Source: Amoebidium appalachense (Eukaryota; Ichthyosporea). Taken from it: DNA of 64,000 bases. This document shows, piece after piece, positions 1 through 33,222 of the stretch. The stretch spans positions 1,922,001-1,986,000 of the forward strand of contig CAVNZM010000015.1 in assembly GCA_963693365.1 (NCBI GenBank), in the 5' to 3' direction. The translations under genes and the position numbers were made by a program. Numbering within the stretch: the first letter of the stretch is position 1; the number at the start of each line of letters is the position of its first letter. The notes beneath the pieces are model-generated. The model ran no database searches and had not been told where the DNA came from. It saw nothing but the letters and a program-made list of their open reading frames with translations.

Positions 1-169
1 TTTGTTTGCCTTGTTTTGTTTTGTTTTTTGTTCTTATTTATTTCTTTTTTGCAATTGGTTGCCGTGTAGTAAATGAACATAGAAGTAGGTGTACGTATCT
101 GCATGCTCTCTGCACCATAATTCCGCTTTTTGCAGAATTTGACAACTGTAAGTAATCTTGATTAGCTAT

Positions 170-400
170 TTATTTTGCGGAGAAATTCAGGACTGCTGAA
201 TATATTTTACACTGCTGAATATATTCTGCTAAAAAGCAGAAAAGAAAATAAATTTATTGATTCACGCGATTTTTTCTTAAACAGTTCTGTTTTGTGTATG
301 CTAATGATTTTTAAAATAATAATGCTTCTTTTAGCGAACTTACTCTGCGTAAATTCTGCGAAATTTTTTTATATTGATCTGTGTTTTCATGAATAAATCT
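170..400. repeat. AT-rich block with repeated GCAGAAT/ATTCTGC motifs
   Basis: The motifs TTCTGC, GCAGAA and CTGCTGAATATATT recur many times in AT-rich sequence. The same vocabulary appears at 1725-1830, 2060-2200 and 40885-41225. The last block includes near-palindromes of the type GCAGAATAATTCTGC. This looks like an old dispersed repeat family rather than coding sequence. The family identity is unknown. Confidence 0.45.
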
Positions 401-891
401 GAATAACTTTGTTTTAGTTGGGGAATAATTCAGCTCGCAAAATGTTTATATAGATCTGCTGATAGCAGTGGGCCTCTGATAGGGAGAGAGAGAATAGACT
501 TCGAAGGTGCTAAGGCTAGGCATGAAGAGGCAATCATGGTTAGCCCGGAAATGTGTAGGGAAAAACAGCGGAGAATGGGGGTGGATACTCTAATATTATA
601 ATCCGAATAATAATTATGTGCACTGGGGATGAAACCGGGGGAAAGGCTGCGTGGGAGGGGGGAGACACAGCTGTGTGAGAGAGGCCTTGGGGGGGCTATT
701 TAGGGGGGAGGGGGGGAGGGGGAGGGGGGGGCACGACAAACAAGAGCATGAAAAAAGAGAGGGAGAGAGTGGGGTGGAAAAGGGTGGAACGGGGAGGGTG
801 GGGAGGGGGAAGGGGGGATGGGAGGGATAGAAGGGGGCTCCTCTGGCTAGATATGAGAAAAAGAGGGAGGAAGGGGGGAGAATGGGACAGT

Positions 892-1318
<427 letters not shown>

Positions 1319-4163
1319 GGGGAGGGAGGTGAGGGGGGGGGGGGGGGGGGGGAGGGGAGAGGGAGGGGAGGACGGATGCATACTGGGTTGTTTACATTAT
1401 GGCAACCCGTTCGCATAATCGCGGGTATCATACGGGAAACAGACATGCATATGGTTGAAATTTTGCAGAATCAGAACAGGGCGATACATCAACAAGCACT
1501 CCTTGATCACAATCGATGTCTCAAACATTGACTTCTACACTGGACCGGACCACGTCAGATTATAATGAACCTGCTTGAAGAACACAATTGTGTTCTACAA
1601 AACACTGCTTGTGTTGAACCAAAAAAAAAACAAAAAAAAACGGAATCAATCGATCAGCACAAAAGCAAACGGGGCTCCGCCTTTAGCAACCCTGAGTTAT
1701 CCAGCGCTAGTAAGCAGAGTTATTCTCCACTTTTTCTGCAAAAGCAGAAAATTAATATGATACAAAAACGAATCATTGAATCCGATTTCACTTGCACAGA
1801 AATGATCCTTCCGTACCGAAATTGTTCTGCTATAGAGACGTGTGCTGAGCTCGAGTGCCAAAAATACCCCCCCCCTCTAAACTCCCCCCCCTCCCCCCCC
1901 CTCCCCCCCCCCCCCTCCCCCCCCCCCTCCCCCCCCCCCCCCCCCCCCTTTGGATTTGGAGTCCGCCCCCATCCCCACCTCCCTGTGATGCACCCTCCCC
2001 ATCGTTCCATAATACACAGACGCCCATACACACTGTATTGATCAGCCATGGTGTCGAGCAGACTCATTCTGCTTTTGGCAGACTATGAATCAGCTTTTTT
2101 CTGCAAAAAATCGTGTTTTTCTGGAAAAAAAAAAAAAAACGAACGAATCTGCACAATGGGTCGAGACAAAAAGTCATTCTGTGCCACAGAGCAGAACGAT
2201 TCAGCAAATGTAGGTCGGAAAGGCTTCCAAAATGATTGGCACTCTATGCGTTATAATTATGTAGCTCCTCTAGCATGTCCAGGAAGAGGAAAGGCCCCCG
2301 GGGAGGGTGGGGGTGGGGTGGGTGGGTGGGTGGGTGGGTGGGTGGTACGCTGCTGGTGGTGGTGGTTGGGGGGGAGGGGGGGAGGGGGGAGGGGGGAGGT
2401 AAACAGGGGGAAGGGGAGGGGAGGGGGGATAATATCGTTGAACTTATGATTATTGAACTTCAGTCACGGCGCTACGTGACACGCAGAATGTATCTGATAG
2501 GCATGCCATGTGCACGGGGGAAGAATTAACCAAATACGTGTAGTCCAGCTGAGGCCTGACGTTCATTATTTGTATTTTTGTGTGTGTGGAGAGGGGGGAG
2601 CCGAGGGGAGGGGAAGGGGGGGGGGGGGAGAGGGGGGAGGGGGGGGAGGGGGGAGTGGAGGGGGGGGTTGGTTACTTTCCATGCACGTGTGTCTACAAGT
2701 AAAGATGTTAAATTTCGTGTTAGTTACATACTAACTTGCAGCACAGTGTGTGTCTGTTGTATAAATCCCTATACTGCACAAGTGACACACTATGTGACCG
2801 TGCACTGAGATGCTGACAACATGGCATAGTTCGCGCAATTGGGGGGCAACCACAGGCACAAAAAAAATACTATTACATATGCACGCATTCACATGTGCAC
2901 ACACTTCACACGTATGCACGGTGTCAGTTGTGTCACACACAGTGAACATTATGGTGTGCGGAACATGTATTTTGATACACTAGGCTTAGACATTCACACT
3001 AATGTCAACCAGCTACTGTGACTGACGCCATGCGTCTGACTCAGCCAGTGTTGAAAATGGCGCTGTTTATGTGTGCATGTTAATGTTTTGTGTTTGTGGG
3101 TGTGCGTGTATGTGTGTTTTTTTTGGGGGGCGGTGGCCGGGGGGAAGGGGAGGGGGGGGGGAGGGGGGTTACGTAAGCGTTCGGACTCTGGAAGAGAATG
3201 AACGAGAAAGGAGTGGGGGGGACAAGCTTGTGTTTTGAATTAGTGCCAATATAATCCAGTTGTTAAGTTTGCTACTGACGATATACTCATCACTTGTGCA
3301 AGGATGGGGGTTGAAAAACTTATATCCGCAAGATCAACCACGTGCGGTTCACATACATTTGCGTTAGTCTGCTTTATTGCAAACAACTTAAACTGGCAGT
3401 CGCTAGAATGTACGAGTCTATGACCGCATTATACACGTATATCAAGCCATTCGAAAATTCGCAACCAGGGAAAAGCAACATTCATTGATGCTTGTCATTC
3501 ATACATCAAACACGAAATGAAACAGAAAAATCCAAAACTCAGAATCGGCGTTAAACTTTCCTTGACTTGCAAAGATGTCGTATGCTATTATCACATAAAC
3601 ATTGCAGTATTTGCAAAACACAGAGTCGGGTTTCTATGTTCCGTGTACAATATAAATTCACACATAGGTCCTAGTCCCTGTGTCAAAGGCAGACTTGGTG
3701 TTTCTTCATTCGCTCGTTCATGCATTCATCACGTGTTGATGGCCTGTGCCACGAAATACGTTAGTGACTACACACAGCCATGCACCCCCACACCCCCATA
3801 CACCCCCGTACCTCCATGCACCCACACGCCACACACACAACTCTAATAGAGAATATGGATGCCGGCCACATGCAGACACATGGAAGAAGCACTGTGGGGA
3901 ACGTGGAAGGCCCAATGTCACACGTTACACGAGCCGACATCCACATGCGCAGGCACCTACATGCACAGGACAAACACACGCGCGCACAGGCACAGACACA
4001 GGCACGCATGCACACACACACACAAACCACACCCACCCGTAATACATCAACCCCCCCCCCCCCCCTGCACCCCGCTCCAATCGATCCCCCCGCCTCCCCC
4101 CCCCCCCCCCCCGCTCCAATCACACTTATACACCCACGGCAGCACACCCAGTACGTACCATTT

Positions 4164-4920
4164 CTACTGCATGGCATGCTTCAAAGCCTCTTCCTCCGTC
4201 TTTGTCTTCACTCCCGTATCCTCCATATCCTGTTTGGGTGTCATCAATGTTAGACAGGACCCCTGCATATACACACAGCCGGAGCCCAACTCATCCACAC
4301 TACATACCAGTGTTTCGACCCATTCTCGGTCGCATATGAAACGTTTACCCCGCCCCGAACAAGAGGGGGGGGGGAAGGGGGGGGGGGGGGGGGGGGGATG
4401 TTGCATACTTTGAGCATTGCCTGCAGCTGTGTGTCGATGAGGTCGGTGTGCCAGGCAAGCAGGTCCACATCCTTCTCGGCACCGTAGCTGCTGTCCCGGT
4501 ACGGCGCATTCACCGCTAGACGCTGGATCTGCCCACGAAGGGATGTCTCTACCTCCTGTGTGTGTGGGGGGGGGGGGGGAGGGGGGGAGGGGGGAGGCGG
4601 GAGAGGACGCATTAACAAACAAAAACCACACAAAGCAAAGGTTGTGGAGAGGGTCGGGATTTCACAAAGCTCCTTAACTCCATTGCCCCTGAAGAGGGGG
4701 GAGACGGGGGCGGGGGTGGCGGGGAGTACAGATGTGTAACGGAGTATGTGCGAAGTACATTATTACGACGGACAACACAACGGAGATTTTGCAGAACAAA
4801 GCACACAAAGAGTTTGCCCATTAAGTAAGAGGAGGAGGAGGGGGGGGGGAGGGGGGTTGCACAAAAGACACACACAAGGAGTTTGCAAAGTAGGTAGGAA
4901 GAGGGGGGAGGTTGGGGGGT

Positions 4921-4958
<38 letters not shown>

Positions 4959-6110
4959 GGGTAAAATCGTACCGAAACCTCCTTGAAGAAAGCAGCAGCA
5001 AGATGCTCTACACTCTGTGGGGTGGTCGAGAATGCATCACTGGTCAACTCCTTGACTGCTAGACTGGCCGTGCGCACAATGTTGACAACTTTCTGAACAG
5101 GGGGGGCGGGGGGGAAAGGAGAGGGGGAGAAAGGTGTTAGTGGGTGGATGATGTATATGTACTGTGAGGTTTGTAAGGGTTTGTCAAGTATGTGGTGGAG
5201 GAGAGGGGGGAAGGGGGGGGGGGGGTTTTGAATGCGTCAAAAAGTACGAAGTACACAAGAACAAACGGATAACACGATGCAGAATGCAAGCCATACATAA
5301 AGAGTATGCATAATAAGCAGAGCCCATCCTCAGGGGGGGCCCACGTCATCCACAGTACCCGAGTTTCGACCTATTCCCCTCGTTAACGAAACCCAACTCA
5401 GATACTGTTTCACTTGAACATGAGTAGGTCACCCGGGGGGGAGGGGGGGACAAAATCAAGAAGTCGGTGGGTTGGTGGCGTGTGTACTGTGAGGGCTTGT
5501 TGAGTGTGGGTGAGTGGATGATGTGTAAGGTTCACGAGGACGGCCCCATGCGATCTACCTCAAAAGCCGAAGTCACAAAAAGGGTATGGAACATAGGTTG
5601 ACCCCGTTTCACGGGAAGGGGTGTTGGTGGGTGTGGGGGGGCAAGCCAACCACAGTTAGCCAGTTTCTACCTGTTCCCTTACTCAAAGGGGGGAAGGGGG
5701 GAGGGGGTACGGTACACAAGTTCACAATGGCGAAAAAGAAAGAACGAACGAAAGAAAGAGGGGTACTCAAGTTCACAATGGCGAAAAAGAAAGAACGAAC
5801 GAAAGAAAGAAAACAAGAACGGAGAGACAAAACATGTAGCGCAAAGCCCATCCATAGCTGGGAGAGGGATCCACGAGAGGAGGGGGCGGGAAGAATGCAA
5901 GTAACCGTGTGGACATTGAGGGCTAGAGGGATGTGGGTGTGTGTGTACAACGATCGGGTGAGTGTGCAGGTAGAGTGTTTGTATAGTGCATTTTTTTGTG
6001 TTGGGCGTGTGTGTGACACGAGTACATGAACGTAGGGGTGTTTTACAGTGTGTGAGAATGAGATGCGAGAGCAGGTGGAGGGTGAGGGGGGGAGAGGGGG
6101 GGGGGGGGGG

Positions 6111-6203
<93 letters not shown>

Positions 6204-6304
6204 TGTTTGTGCATGTGTGTGTGTGTGGGTGTGTGTGTGTGAAAGACAGGAAGACTGATAGGTGGAGCTGGGGGGGGGTGGGGAGAGAGGGAGAGAGAGG
6301 GGGA

Positions 6305-6370
<66 letters not shown>

Positions 6371-6867
6371 AAGAGAGGGGAGAGAGAGAGAGAGAGAGAG
6401 GGGGAAGGAGAGAGAGAGAGGGGGAAGGGGGAGAAAGGGGGCGGAAGGGGAAGAGGGAGGGAGAGAGGAAGGGAGGGAGGGAGGGAGGGAGGGAGAGAGG
6501 GAGGGAGGGAGAGAGGGAGGGGGAGAAGAGAGAAAGGGGGGAAGGGGGGAAGAAACGGAGAGAGGGGTACAGAGAGAGCAAGAGGGGAGACGGGGAGGGG
6601 AGAGGAGGAGGAGGAGGGGGATGGGGGCAGGGGATGAGGGAGAGGAGAGATGGGGGGAGGGAAGCGGGAAGAGGGAGAGAACGAATAGAGAAGTGGCAGT
6701 GGGAGACTGACTTACTCTCCTGCTCTCAACAATATAAGCGCGTTGCTCTAGCCTACATTCAAAAGGCAGGATGTGGATGGAAACTCGACTTTACTCTCAT
6801 GGACATGACTTCTCACCTTTTCTATCAGCTGGAGTTCTTCCAGTGCGTCTTGTTGTACCTCCGCCAT
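4164..6867 (-). CDS. MED11: Mediator complex subunit 11 (MED11)
   Basis: Four exons on the minus strand: 6867-6817, 5092-4973, 4555-4409 and 4229-4164 (17, 40, 49 and 21 codons plus stop), all phase 0, giving 127 residues. Donors are gtgaga, gtacga and gtatgc, and all acceptors end in AG. MED11 is a small alpha-helical subunit of the Mediator head module and acts in the nucleus in polymerase II pre-initiation. Family similarity is clearest in exon 3: EVETSLRGQIQRL followed by YRDSSYGAEKDV aligns with the conserved helix and Ser-Ser-Tyr...Arg/Lys-Asp stretch of animal MED11. Exons 1-2 match the N-terminal helix (ALEELQLIEK, then AAAFFKEVS). The length fits the family (about 117 in human). The start context is CACCATGG. 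Intron 1 carries a dispersed repeat copy and (GA)n tracts. The C-terminal exon is the least certain. Confidence 0.8.
4409..4555 (-). other. MED11: MED11 exon 3, conserved core
   Basis: This is the most diagnostic MED11 exon, 49 codons, phase 0 at both ends. Its acceptor is (CA)n-cacacag and its donor is gtatgc. It encodes the second helix region with the SSYGAEKDV signature. It is flanked on both sides by G/C-rich low-complexity intron. Confidence 0.8.
5226..5433 (-). repeat. Dispersed short element, copy A (minus orientation)
   Basis: About 208 bp lying inside MED11 intron 1. Its reverse complement is nearly identical to 26345-26554. The inner part (about 125 bp, from gtggatgacgtgggccc to gacgcattcaaa) also matches 15775-15899 and 50539-50645. 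It abuts a G run (C run in element orientation). No coding potential was found. It looks like a non-autonomous mobile element. Confidence 0.8.
5716..5812. repeat. Tandem duplication, 51-bp period, in MED11 intron 1
   Basis: The segment starting ttcacaatggcgaaaaagaa occurs at 5721 and again at 5772 with no visible change over about 40 bp. It lies inside MED11 intron 1. Both copies read open in one frame, but nothing else suggests coding. Confidence 0.8.
6070..6690. repeat. Homopurine G/(GA)n region in MED11 intron 1
   Basis: Almost pure purine on the plus strand, including (GA)n at about 6113-6200 and 6309-6366, a short (GT) island (6201-6241) and (GGGA)n stretches (6466-6530). On the MED11 sense strand this is a long polypyrimidine tract. 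Length uncertain. Confidence 0.85.
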
Positions 6868-7797
6868 GGTGTCCTGGTCTAAGTACTTGGGGTTGTGTAA
6901 AGATGTTGAACTGAAAGAGGGTCCTTAAGCGATCAGATAATTGTCTTCAATGTATCATTTTATAATTCGAATCTTCGCCTTCTTCTTCTTGATTCTTCTA
7001 GAGATCTAGGCCCTATATATCAACATGTTGTCTTTCTACCGTGCAAAGTTCGTAGTTTAAAGGTGGTTGTCAGTCTGTGCAGCACCGTGGCAGACTGAGC
7101 CTGCTAGGGTAGAGAGGGGGTGTGCGGACAAGGCACTCGGCAGTCGAAAAGCTATAAAAGCCCCCCTCTTCTGTTTTATATCATTTCAAAAGCCCTGTTC
7201 TGGATAATTTTCGTCCCACAATTTTTATGATCACACACTCCTGTTTGCGCTATCTGCGGGCCATAACTGAGTTACGTGGTAGCCTAGCTACAGTAGTCAA
7301 ATAGCGTTGTCGGTTTGATGTTGTCAAGTTGATTTTCATTTTTTGGAGCAAATCCGAAGCAATTATTACACACGAAAGAAAACCGAGAGCTACATACAGC
7401 TTGGACTATGTTAGATCTTTCCTAGCAACTCGTTTGATCATCAACAAGGTTGAGCTTGGCTGTGGGAAGGGGAGCTCAAGCCACATCTATGTTTCTTCTA
7501 ACCTGAATGCGGCGCTTGGCTCTGTCCTTCAATGAAGCAGAGAACACCTACACTCAAGCTTTCTACATCCAAACCAATCCTATAATAGGAACGTGAACAC
7601 TTCCTCACCCTTTCGAAGCAAACCCAAAAGCATGCTTTCCTTTCTGCTGGATGTGTGTATATAACCAAGACGCCCACCCAGTTCACGTATATAAAGCAAA
7701 ACACGAGCACTTTCTCCGCCTAACTATGAAAATCATTGAATAATCTTCAAGCAGTAGCTAGTCTTCTGAGGTGTGCTGTGCCTTTTTTTCCGTAAAA
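6868..7797. promoter_or_regulatory. Divergent MED11 / RECQL5 intergenic region
   Basis: 930 bp between the MED11 start codon (minus strand) and the RECQL5 start codon (plus strand). It is complex sequence with none of the long simple repeats that fill the introns. TATA-like sites facing RECQL5 are TATAAAAG at 7153-7160 and TATATAAA at 7688-7695. A bidirectional promoter is inferred from the arrangement, with no transcript evidence. Confidence 0.5.
7688..7695 (+). promoter_or_regulatory. TATA-like box for RECQL5
   Basis: TATATAAA, 103 bp upstream of the RECQL5 ATG. The spacing fits a short 5' leader. A second TATA-like site lies farther upstream at 7153. Confidence 0.35.
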
Positions 7798-28068
<20,271 letters not shown>

Positions 28069-28141
28069 GACACCCCCCGCCCCACCATCCACCCACACCG
28101 TTCATTCACACAAACACCAAACATCACATTTCACAATCACC

Positions 28142-28147
28142 AATAAA
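28142..28147 (+). terminator. Polyadenylation signal of RECQL5
   Basis: AATAAA about 75 nt after the RECQL5 stop codon, in CA-rich 3' UTR sequence. Confidence 0.6.
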
Positions 28148-28451
28148 GGAGAACCGTTCACATAACTTGCACCCATAACTACTATGCTACATTCCATCCA
28201 GAAACACCAGCCCCTGAAATGCTCCCGGAAGGGGGGGGGGGGGGGGGGGAAGATATGCAGGATAATGAATTGGAGCTGGATCTCTCCTGATAACGAGGTT
28301 CACTGCTGCTGAAGGGAAATGAATGGTTGCAATGAATGACGCTGGGTTTGGTGTGTGGGTGAATGTGGTGAATGTATGCGGTCTAACTACAGTGATCGAT
28401 CATGTGGGTGTTTGTGTTGTTGTTTTTTTTCTTTCTTTCTTTCTTTCTTTC

Positions 28452-28508
<57 letters not shown>

Positions 28509-29739
28509 GGGGGATTTCAACCTGAAGAAAACTGCCCAAAATGCTGTGTATAAAATTGCATAGTTCCAACGGTGTGTATCCAATGGCATAGCTGTTCCTT
28601 TTTCCGTCTTGATTTTAGATCTATCAGACTGGCGCTATCAACGGTTATCTGATATTTTGTTGTGAGACGTTTGGCAGCTTATCTACGCACATGTTCATGT
28701 TGTTGTACATACAGTGTAAATGTGCCATGTTTGGAGGTTGTGTACATATGTGCTGGTACTGGTGTGAAATGATTGATGGCATGCCGTTGTGCAGGTAGAC
28801 AATGTGGAGACACATGTCACATATAATATATGTGTATGCCATGCTGGGTGTCTGCCAGAATGTACGTTAAAAATTGTGGAAGAAAAACTCTGGCTGGACC
28901 TGAGGACCACATATTCGTGTTTACACACCAACTGTGCCACACCTGCGCCCCCTTTTCTGCAAGCCATTTGAATTTGGCACTCGAATTCACCTTTTCGTTG
29001 GACCTAGGTCTCTAATGGCTTCGATTGATTGCACTGGAATATGCATATGACCGTGACAGTACATTGTATGTTACCCGGGGTTTCGAACACGTTGATACCG
29101 TAACGAGGTTGGGGTTTTTTTTGCAACGGTGCATGGCCGTGTGTGAAGTCCTGCATGCCGTAGGAAGGGGTGGTGGTTGTTGTCGCTGCTGCGGTTGCCA
29201 ACAGTTGTGCGCCTACCCCACGAAATAGGAAATTCTTTAAAATAAGGAGGAAAGGGGGGAGGGGGGGGAGGGGGACAAAAAAACACAAAAAAAAAACACA
29301 TTTCCTGATTGAATATATCTGCCACCTACTGAGATGGCTCCTTAATATATTTTTCCTTCCACATTCAGCGAACACTGGACTCTATCGAACCGTCGAGGCG
29401 CCGCGACAGAGAGCATGCATGCGGTCGCGAGAGTGTATACATGTGGAAAAATCTCCCCTGCAGCGAACGTAAAGTTCATCGCATCGCGTGCACACCGTCA
29501 GTACGTGTGTGAATATATCGTATTGCTGACAGTGTGTTCAGGTTCACGTGCGCCTGTTGCACAACATAGGAAACGACTGTGTACATGTGGTTAGTTGCAC
29601 ACAAAGCAAGTTTTTGCGTGGAGCCCGAGGACATATTTCAAGTGTGTGTGAATTCGTAGGGAGCGAGCGAGCGTGTATGCACACGCACACATCTGGCCTT
29701 ATGCGGGGAAGGGCCGGAGCTGGTAGAGAAGGGGGGGAA

Positions 29740-29800
<61 letters not shown>

Positions 29801-31407
29801 AGACTTTCGCGACAAATCAATTGCGTAAAGAGAGTGGTCGGATCAGATGGCGTGTCTTGCGAACGCTCTTCAGGCGGCGCTCTTCGCCCACACGGGCGCA
29901 CACTCCATCATCGCATCCTTTTCGTTTGGTACGATTTGTCTAACCCGAGCGCTGCGCACAGCCAAAGGACTGAGGATATGTGGGCTGGCGGTCTGATTGT
30001 GGGACAAAATGCCACCGTTTCAAGGGTTTTGATTGGTTGATCCTAGCCTGGCCTGGGAGGCTGTGCATGGACCAACATTGATGGTAACTCACGAGGGCCA
30101 GTCCGGCCGGAACACGTGTGTTTTGGAAGCGTTGTTGGCGCATTTCTTCACTTTTGTCACTAATTCTAATAGATGCAAGTAGAACAGTCCTTCGAAGATC
30201 CTTTTTCTCATTGCACACCTCAATTATTGACAACAGGTTCCCACAAATATAAATTTGCATCATCACATGCAGAAAGCTAGCACGCACGCCCCGGGCCCTG
30301 TGACCGGGCGCATATATCGGCGGCCAACGGTGTGTGTCGTGTGTGTTTGTGCGCGTTTGTGTGTGTGTTTGTGGTAAGCTTGTGTCCATATTATATTATT
30401 ACATACATTCATTATATGAACGGCATGGTGCTATATTGTTGTTTGTTACATCATTCTAGAAGCCAGCGGAAGAAGGAAAAAATAATTACCAATTTGCCGG
30501 TGCTGCGGTGCATTTCTAGCCAATAAGGATGCGGACTGCAACTATGTTGACAGCCAATCAAGAGCCAGTCATGATCCCCCTTTACCCTGTATTTCTCGTC
30601 ATCGAGGCCTTATACATACCGTTACGAAGGTGTGATGTCTGCTAAGCCTGAGTACACTTAAGAATTACGTCATATTTATCAGCATCAAACTACATAACAG
30701 TATGCGTGCTTTTAGGGAAATGGCAACCTTCAAGGCCCCAGATTCAGTTTCGCCGACACCTTGGAAGGCTTGTCGCTGTCCGCAACCGGTGCAGGGCAGG
30801 GCTGGAAATTACAATTTATAATTACTGTATTTTGACACCTGGCGAATCGCCCCCGCTAATTGGCCTCGAGAGATTTACCTGCTTTTTTTTAGTGTACTCC
30901 CAAATCTTTAGTGTATTTTTTGAGAATTAACCGTTAGAAACACTGTAATATCCAGGCCTGGTGCAGGGGATCCGGTACCTACATCTTCTAAATTTTCTAT
31001 AAATAAAAAAAAACTCCACTAGCTACCACATTGTACCACAAGCCTATAGAGTACTGTGGGGGATGTCGATTATGAATGTTCTATTAAAAAGTAAATATAT
31101 TAAAATTTTCGCCATATTATACGTGTGAAGAGCTGGTCAGTTGCTGCTACTTTCTGACTCTTCTCAAGACTCATTACCCCTGCATCGTATTCGTGCCATC
31201 GTCTGCAATTTTTTCTTTTTCTTTTGGTTGACTCTGGGGGGATATGTGGGACTTTTAAGCCAATCAAATGCCCTTTACGCACATTCAATGATTCAGCAGC
31301 CTGCATTCGCTGCGCCCTTGTGCATCAAAACATGTTGACCCACGCTCTGCAAAGACAAAGCCACACTACACCTCGAGCACTTTGACGCCTTGTACATACA
31401 CGTGGCA
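28148..31407. other. Intergenic region
   Basis: I see no supportable gene. It contains a T(n)-G(n) compound tract (about 28458-28513), a dispersed repeat copy (29324-29500), a long G run (about 29742-29796) and complex AT-balanced sequence with several CCAAT/ATTGG motifs (for example near 30032, 30520, 30553, 31258). Open frames are short and without recognisable domains. Confidence 0.55.
29324..29500 (+). repeat. Dispersed repeat of about 175 bp, copy 1
   Basis: Shares in order cctactgag, atttttcctt, cagcgaacactggactct, gagagaaagcatgc-like, gcggtcgcgagagtgta and caccgtcagtacgtg with 39935-40102. Overall identity is moderate, suggesting an old element. No coding potential was seen. Confidence 0.7.
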
Positions 31408-31414
31408 TATATAA
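31408..31414 (+). promoter_or_regulatory. TATA box of the Thr-rich protein gene
   Basis: TATATAA in the context ggcatatataacac, 89 nt upstream of the ATG at 31503. A CCAAT-type motif (gccaatcaaa) lies farther upstream near 31259. Confidence 0.5.
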
Positions 31415-31502
31415 CACTTGTGCAACTTTCCTCAGTGCACAAGCTTCACGCCTACACGGTAATACCATTAGTATTCCTTCAAATTTCATACCTTTTATCA
31501 AC

Positions 31503-33218
31503 ATGTTTTTCTCAAAGGCAGTGCTTGCCGTCCTCTGCACGGCAAGCCTAAGCTTCCCCATGCTCGCCAGTGCCGAAAACAACAACAGCAGGTGTCCCCC
31601 AGGCCAGATGTGGGCGGGGTCTCGTTTGGGGTGCAAGCGTTTCAACGGTGGTGTTCAGTCAGCTGTAGTGTCCGATAACAATAATGGCGTGAGTGCAAAT
31701 GGTGCGCGGAACAATGCGGCTGCAGTTCAAAAACCAGCCGTCGGTATGGTCAACCTTGGGGTGGCTGCGGGCAACCGTGGGACAAACAGCAATTCCGGGT
31801 TTGTGGATTTTATGCAAAAGCCGCTGAGTCAAATGACAGAGGACGAAAGAGCAGCCTATGCGAGTGTTTCAGGCTCTCGTGGGTATGATGAGCCCCCCGT
31901 ACCACCTATGCCTACAACAACCACAACCACATGCACTACGACAACAACCCCAGTGTATAGCACTACGTGTGTGCCTGTCACACAGACAGTCACACAGACA
32001 CAGAGTACAACCGTGGCTGTTCCTACCACCGTCGTGATCACGGCCACTACCACACGCACCATTTTGGGTGATGGGCCCACCGTCACCATTACCTCCACAG
32101 CGTCGGTGGTGCAAACTGCAACAGTTACGCAAACCAGTGTATTTGTGCAACCCACCACGGTCACACAGACCTCAACCGTTTCCCAAGTTATCACGGCCAC
32201 CACCACCGCCACGCAGATCCAATCTACCACATTAACACAAGTAGTTCCTACCACCCTCACCACCACCGCCACACAGATCCAATCAACCACACTAACACAA
32301 GTAGTTCCTACCACCCTCACCACCACCGCCACACAGATTCAATCAACCACACTTACACAGCTCGTGCCCACCACAATCGTCCAAACTTCGACCGTTTCGG
32401 CTACCCAAACACAAACACAAACACAAACCGTCACTGCTACAGCTACAGCCACCACAACAAAGGTTCAAGCAACCACACTAACACAAATCATCCCTACAAC
32501 TCTCACCACCACCGCCACCGCCACAACCACCTCCGTTTTCGTTTCTCCCACCTACGTCACCGTTACATCGGTATCTGTTTCACCCACTGTCATCCCCACA
32601 ACAGTTACGCAAACCGCAACAGCAACCACGACCGCCACTTCAATCACTACTATCCCTACAACGGTTATCCGCACAACCACGGCCACCGCTTTCGTCCCCA
32701 CGACCCTCACCTCAACGGCCTACGTTCCCACAACAATCACCAAAACATCAATGAGCGTAATTCCGACCACTCTTACGGCCACCACCACCGCCACAACTTT
32801 GGTCCCGACCACATTTACGGCAAGCACCACAGCCTTCGTTCCCACCACCATCACCCAGGTGGTCCCCACCACCCTCACTACCATTTTCACCAGCCCCACC
32901 GTTGTTCCGACCACCATTACCGCGTCCACGACCGTAATTATGACCGCAACACAAACCGAGACCACCACTCAGACTACGACCACCACACAGTTGGTGCCCA
33001 CCACCACTACGCGGGTTAGCACTACCACGTGCACAAGGACAACCACCGCAACTAGCACCGCTCTTGTCCCTACCACCACCACTGTGGCGATCCCGACCAC
33101 CGTGGTAATTCCGACCACGGTGGTAATTCCGACCACCCTTACTTCCACCGTGACGCAGTCTGTGTGCCCACCGACCCCAACACCTCAGCCGCCGTGCGAG
33201 GGATATGAGTGCCAGTAG
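31503..33218 (+). CDS. Secreted Thr-rich repeat protein
   Basis: An intronless frame of 571 residues. Residues 1-25 look like a signal peptide (basic start, hydrophobic core, cleavage near ASA-EN). Residues 26-130 are ordinary sequence with two Cys (CPPGQMWAGSRLGC) and a short charged patch (MTEDERAAY). From about 140 to 550 the protein is dominated by Thr, Val, Gln, Pro and Ser in PTT/TVTQT/TTTAT patterns, including three 20-residue repeats. It ends with a Cys/Pro tail (CPPTPTPQPPCEGYEC). The composition suggests a heavily O-glycosylated extracellular coat, wall or mucin-like protein; no enzymatic domain is visible. TATA lies 89 nt upstream and AATAAA about 140 nt after the stop. I do not recognise the family. 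The antisense Val-rich frames are shadows. Confidence 0.8.
   Translation: MFFSKAVLAVLCTASLSFPMLASAENNNSRCPPGQMWAGSRLGCKRFNGGVQSAVVSDNNNGVSANGARNNAAAVQKPAVGMVNLGVAAGNRGTNSNSGFVDFMQKPLSQMTEDERAAYASVSGSRGYDEPPVPPMPTTTTTTCTTTTTPVYSTTCVPVTQTVTQTQSTTVAVPTTVVITATTTRTILGDGPTVTITSTASVVQTATVTQTSVFVQPTTVTQTSTVSQVITATTTATQIQSTTLTQVVPTTLTTTATQIQSTTLTQVVPTTLTTTATQIQSTTLTQLVPTTIVQTSTVSATQTQTQTQTVTATATATTTKVQATTLTQIIPTTLTTTATATTTSVFVSPTYVTVTSVSVSPTVIPTTVTQTATATTTATSITTIPTTVIRTTTATAFVPTTLTSTAYVPTTITKTSMSVIPTTLTATTTATTLVPTTFTASTTAFVPTTITQVVPTTLTTIFTSPTVVPTTITASTTVIMTATQTETTTQTTTTTQLVPTTTTRVSTTTCTRTTTATSTALVPTTTTVAIPTTVVIPTTVVIPTTLTSTVTQSVCPPTPTPQPPCEGYECQ
32205..32384 (+). repeat. Three 60-bp coding repeats
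   Basis: The unit containing cagatccaatc.accaca..aacacaagtagttcctac repeats at a 60-bp period (aatc at 32221, 32281 and 32341), encoding ATQIQSTTLTQ(V/L)VPTTLTTT-like units. The first two are almost identical and the third is slightly diverged. The length multiple keeps the frame, so copy number may vary. Confidence 0.9.
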
Positions 33219-33222
33219 ATAT

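Noticed and set aside
4620-4720. Extra MED11 exon between exons 2 and 3
   Set aside because: The segment after its AG has a stop in the required phase, and exons 2 and 3 align without a gap to the family.
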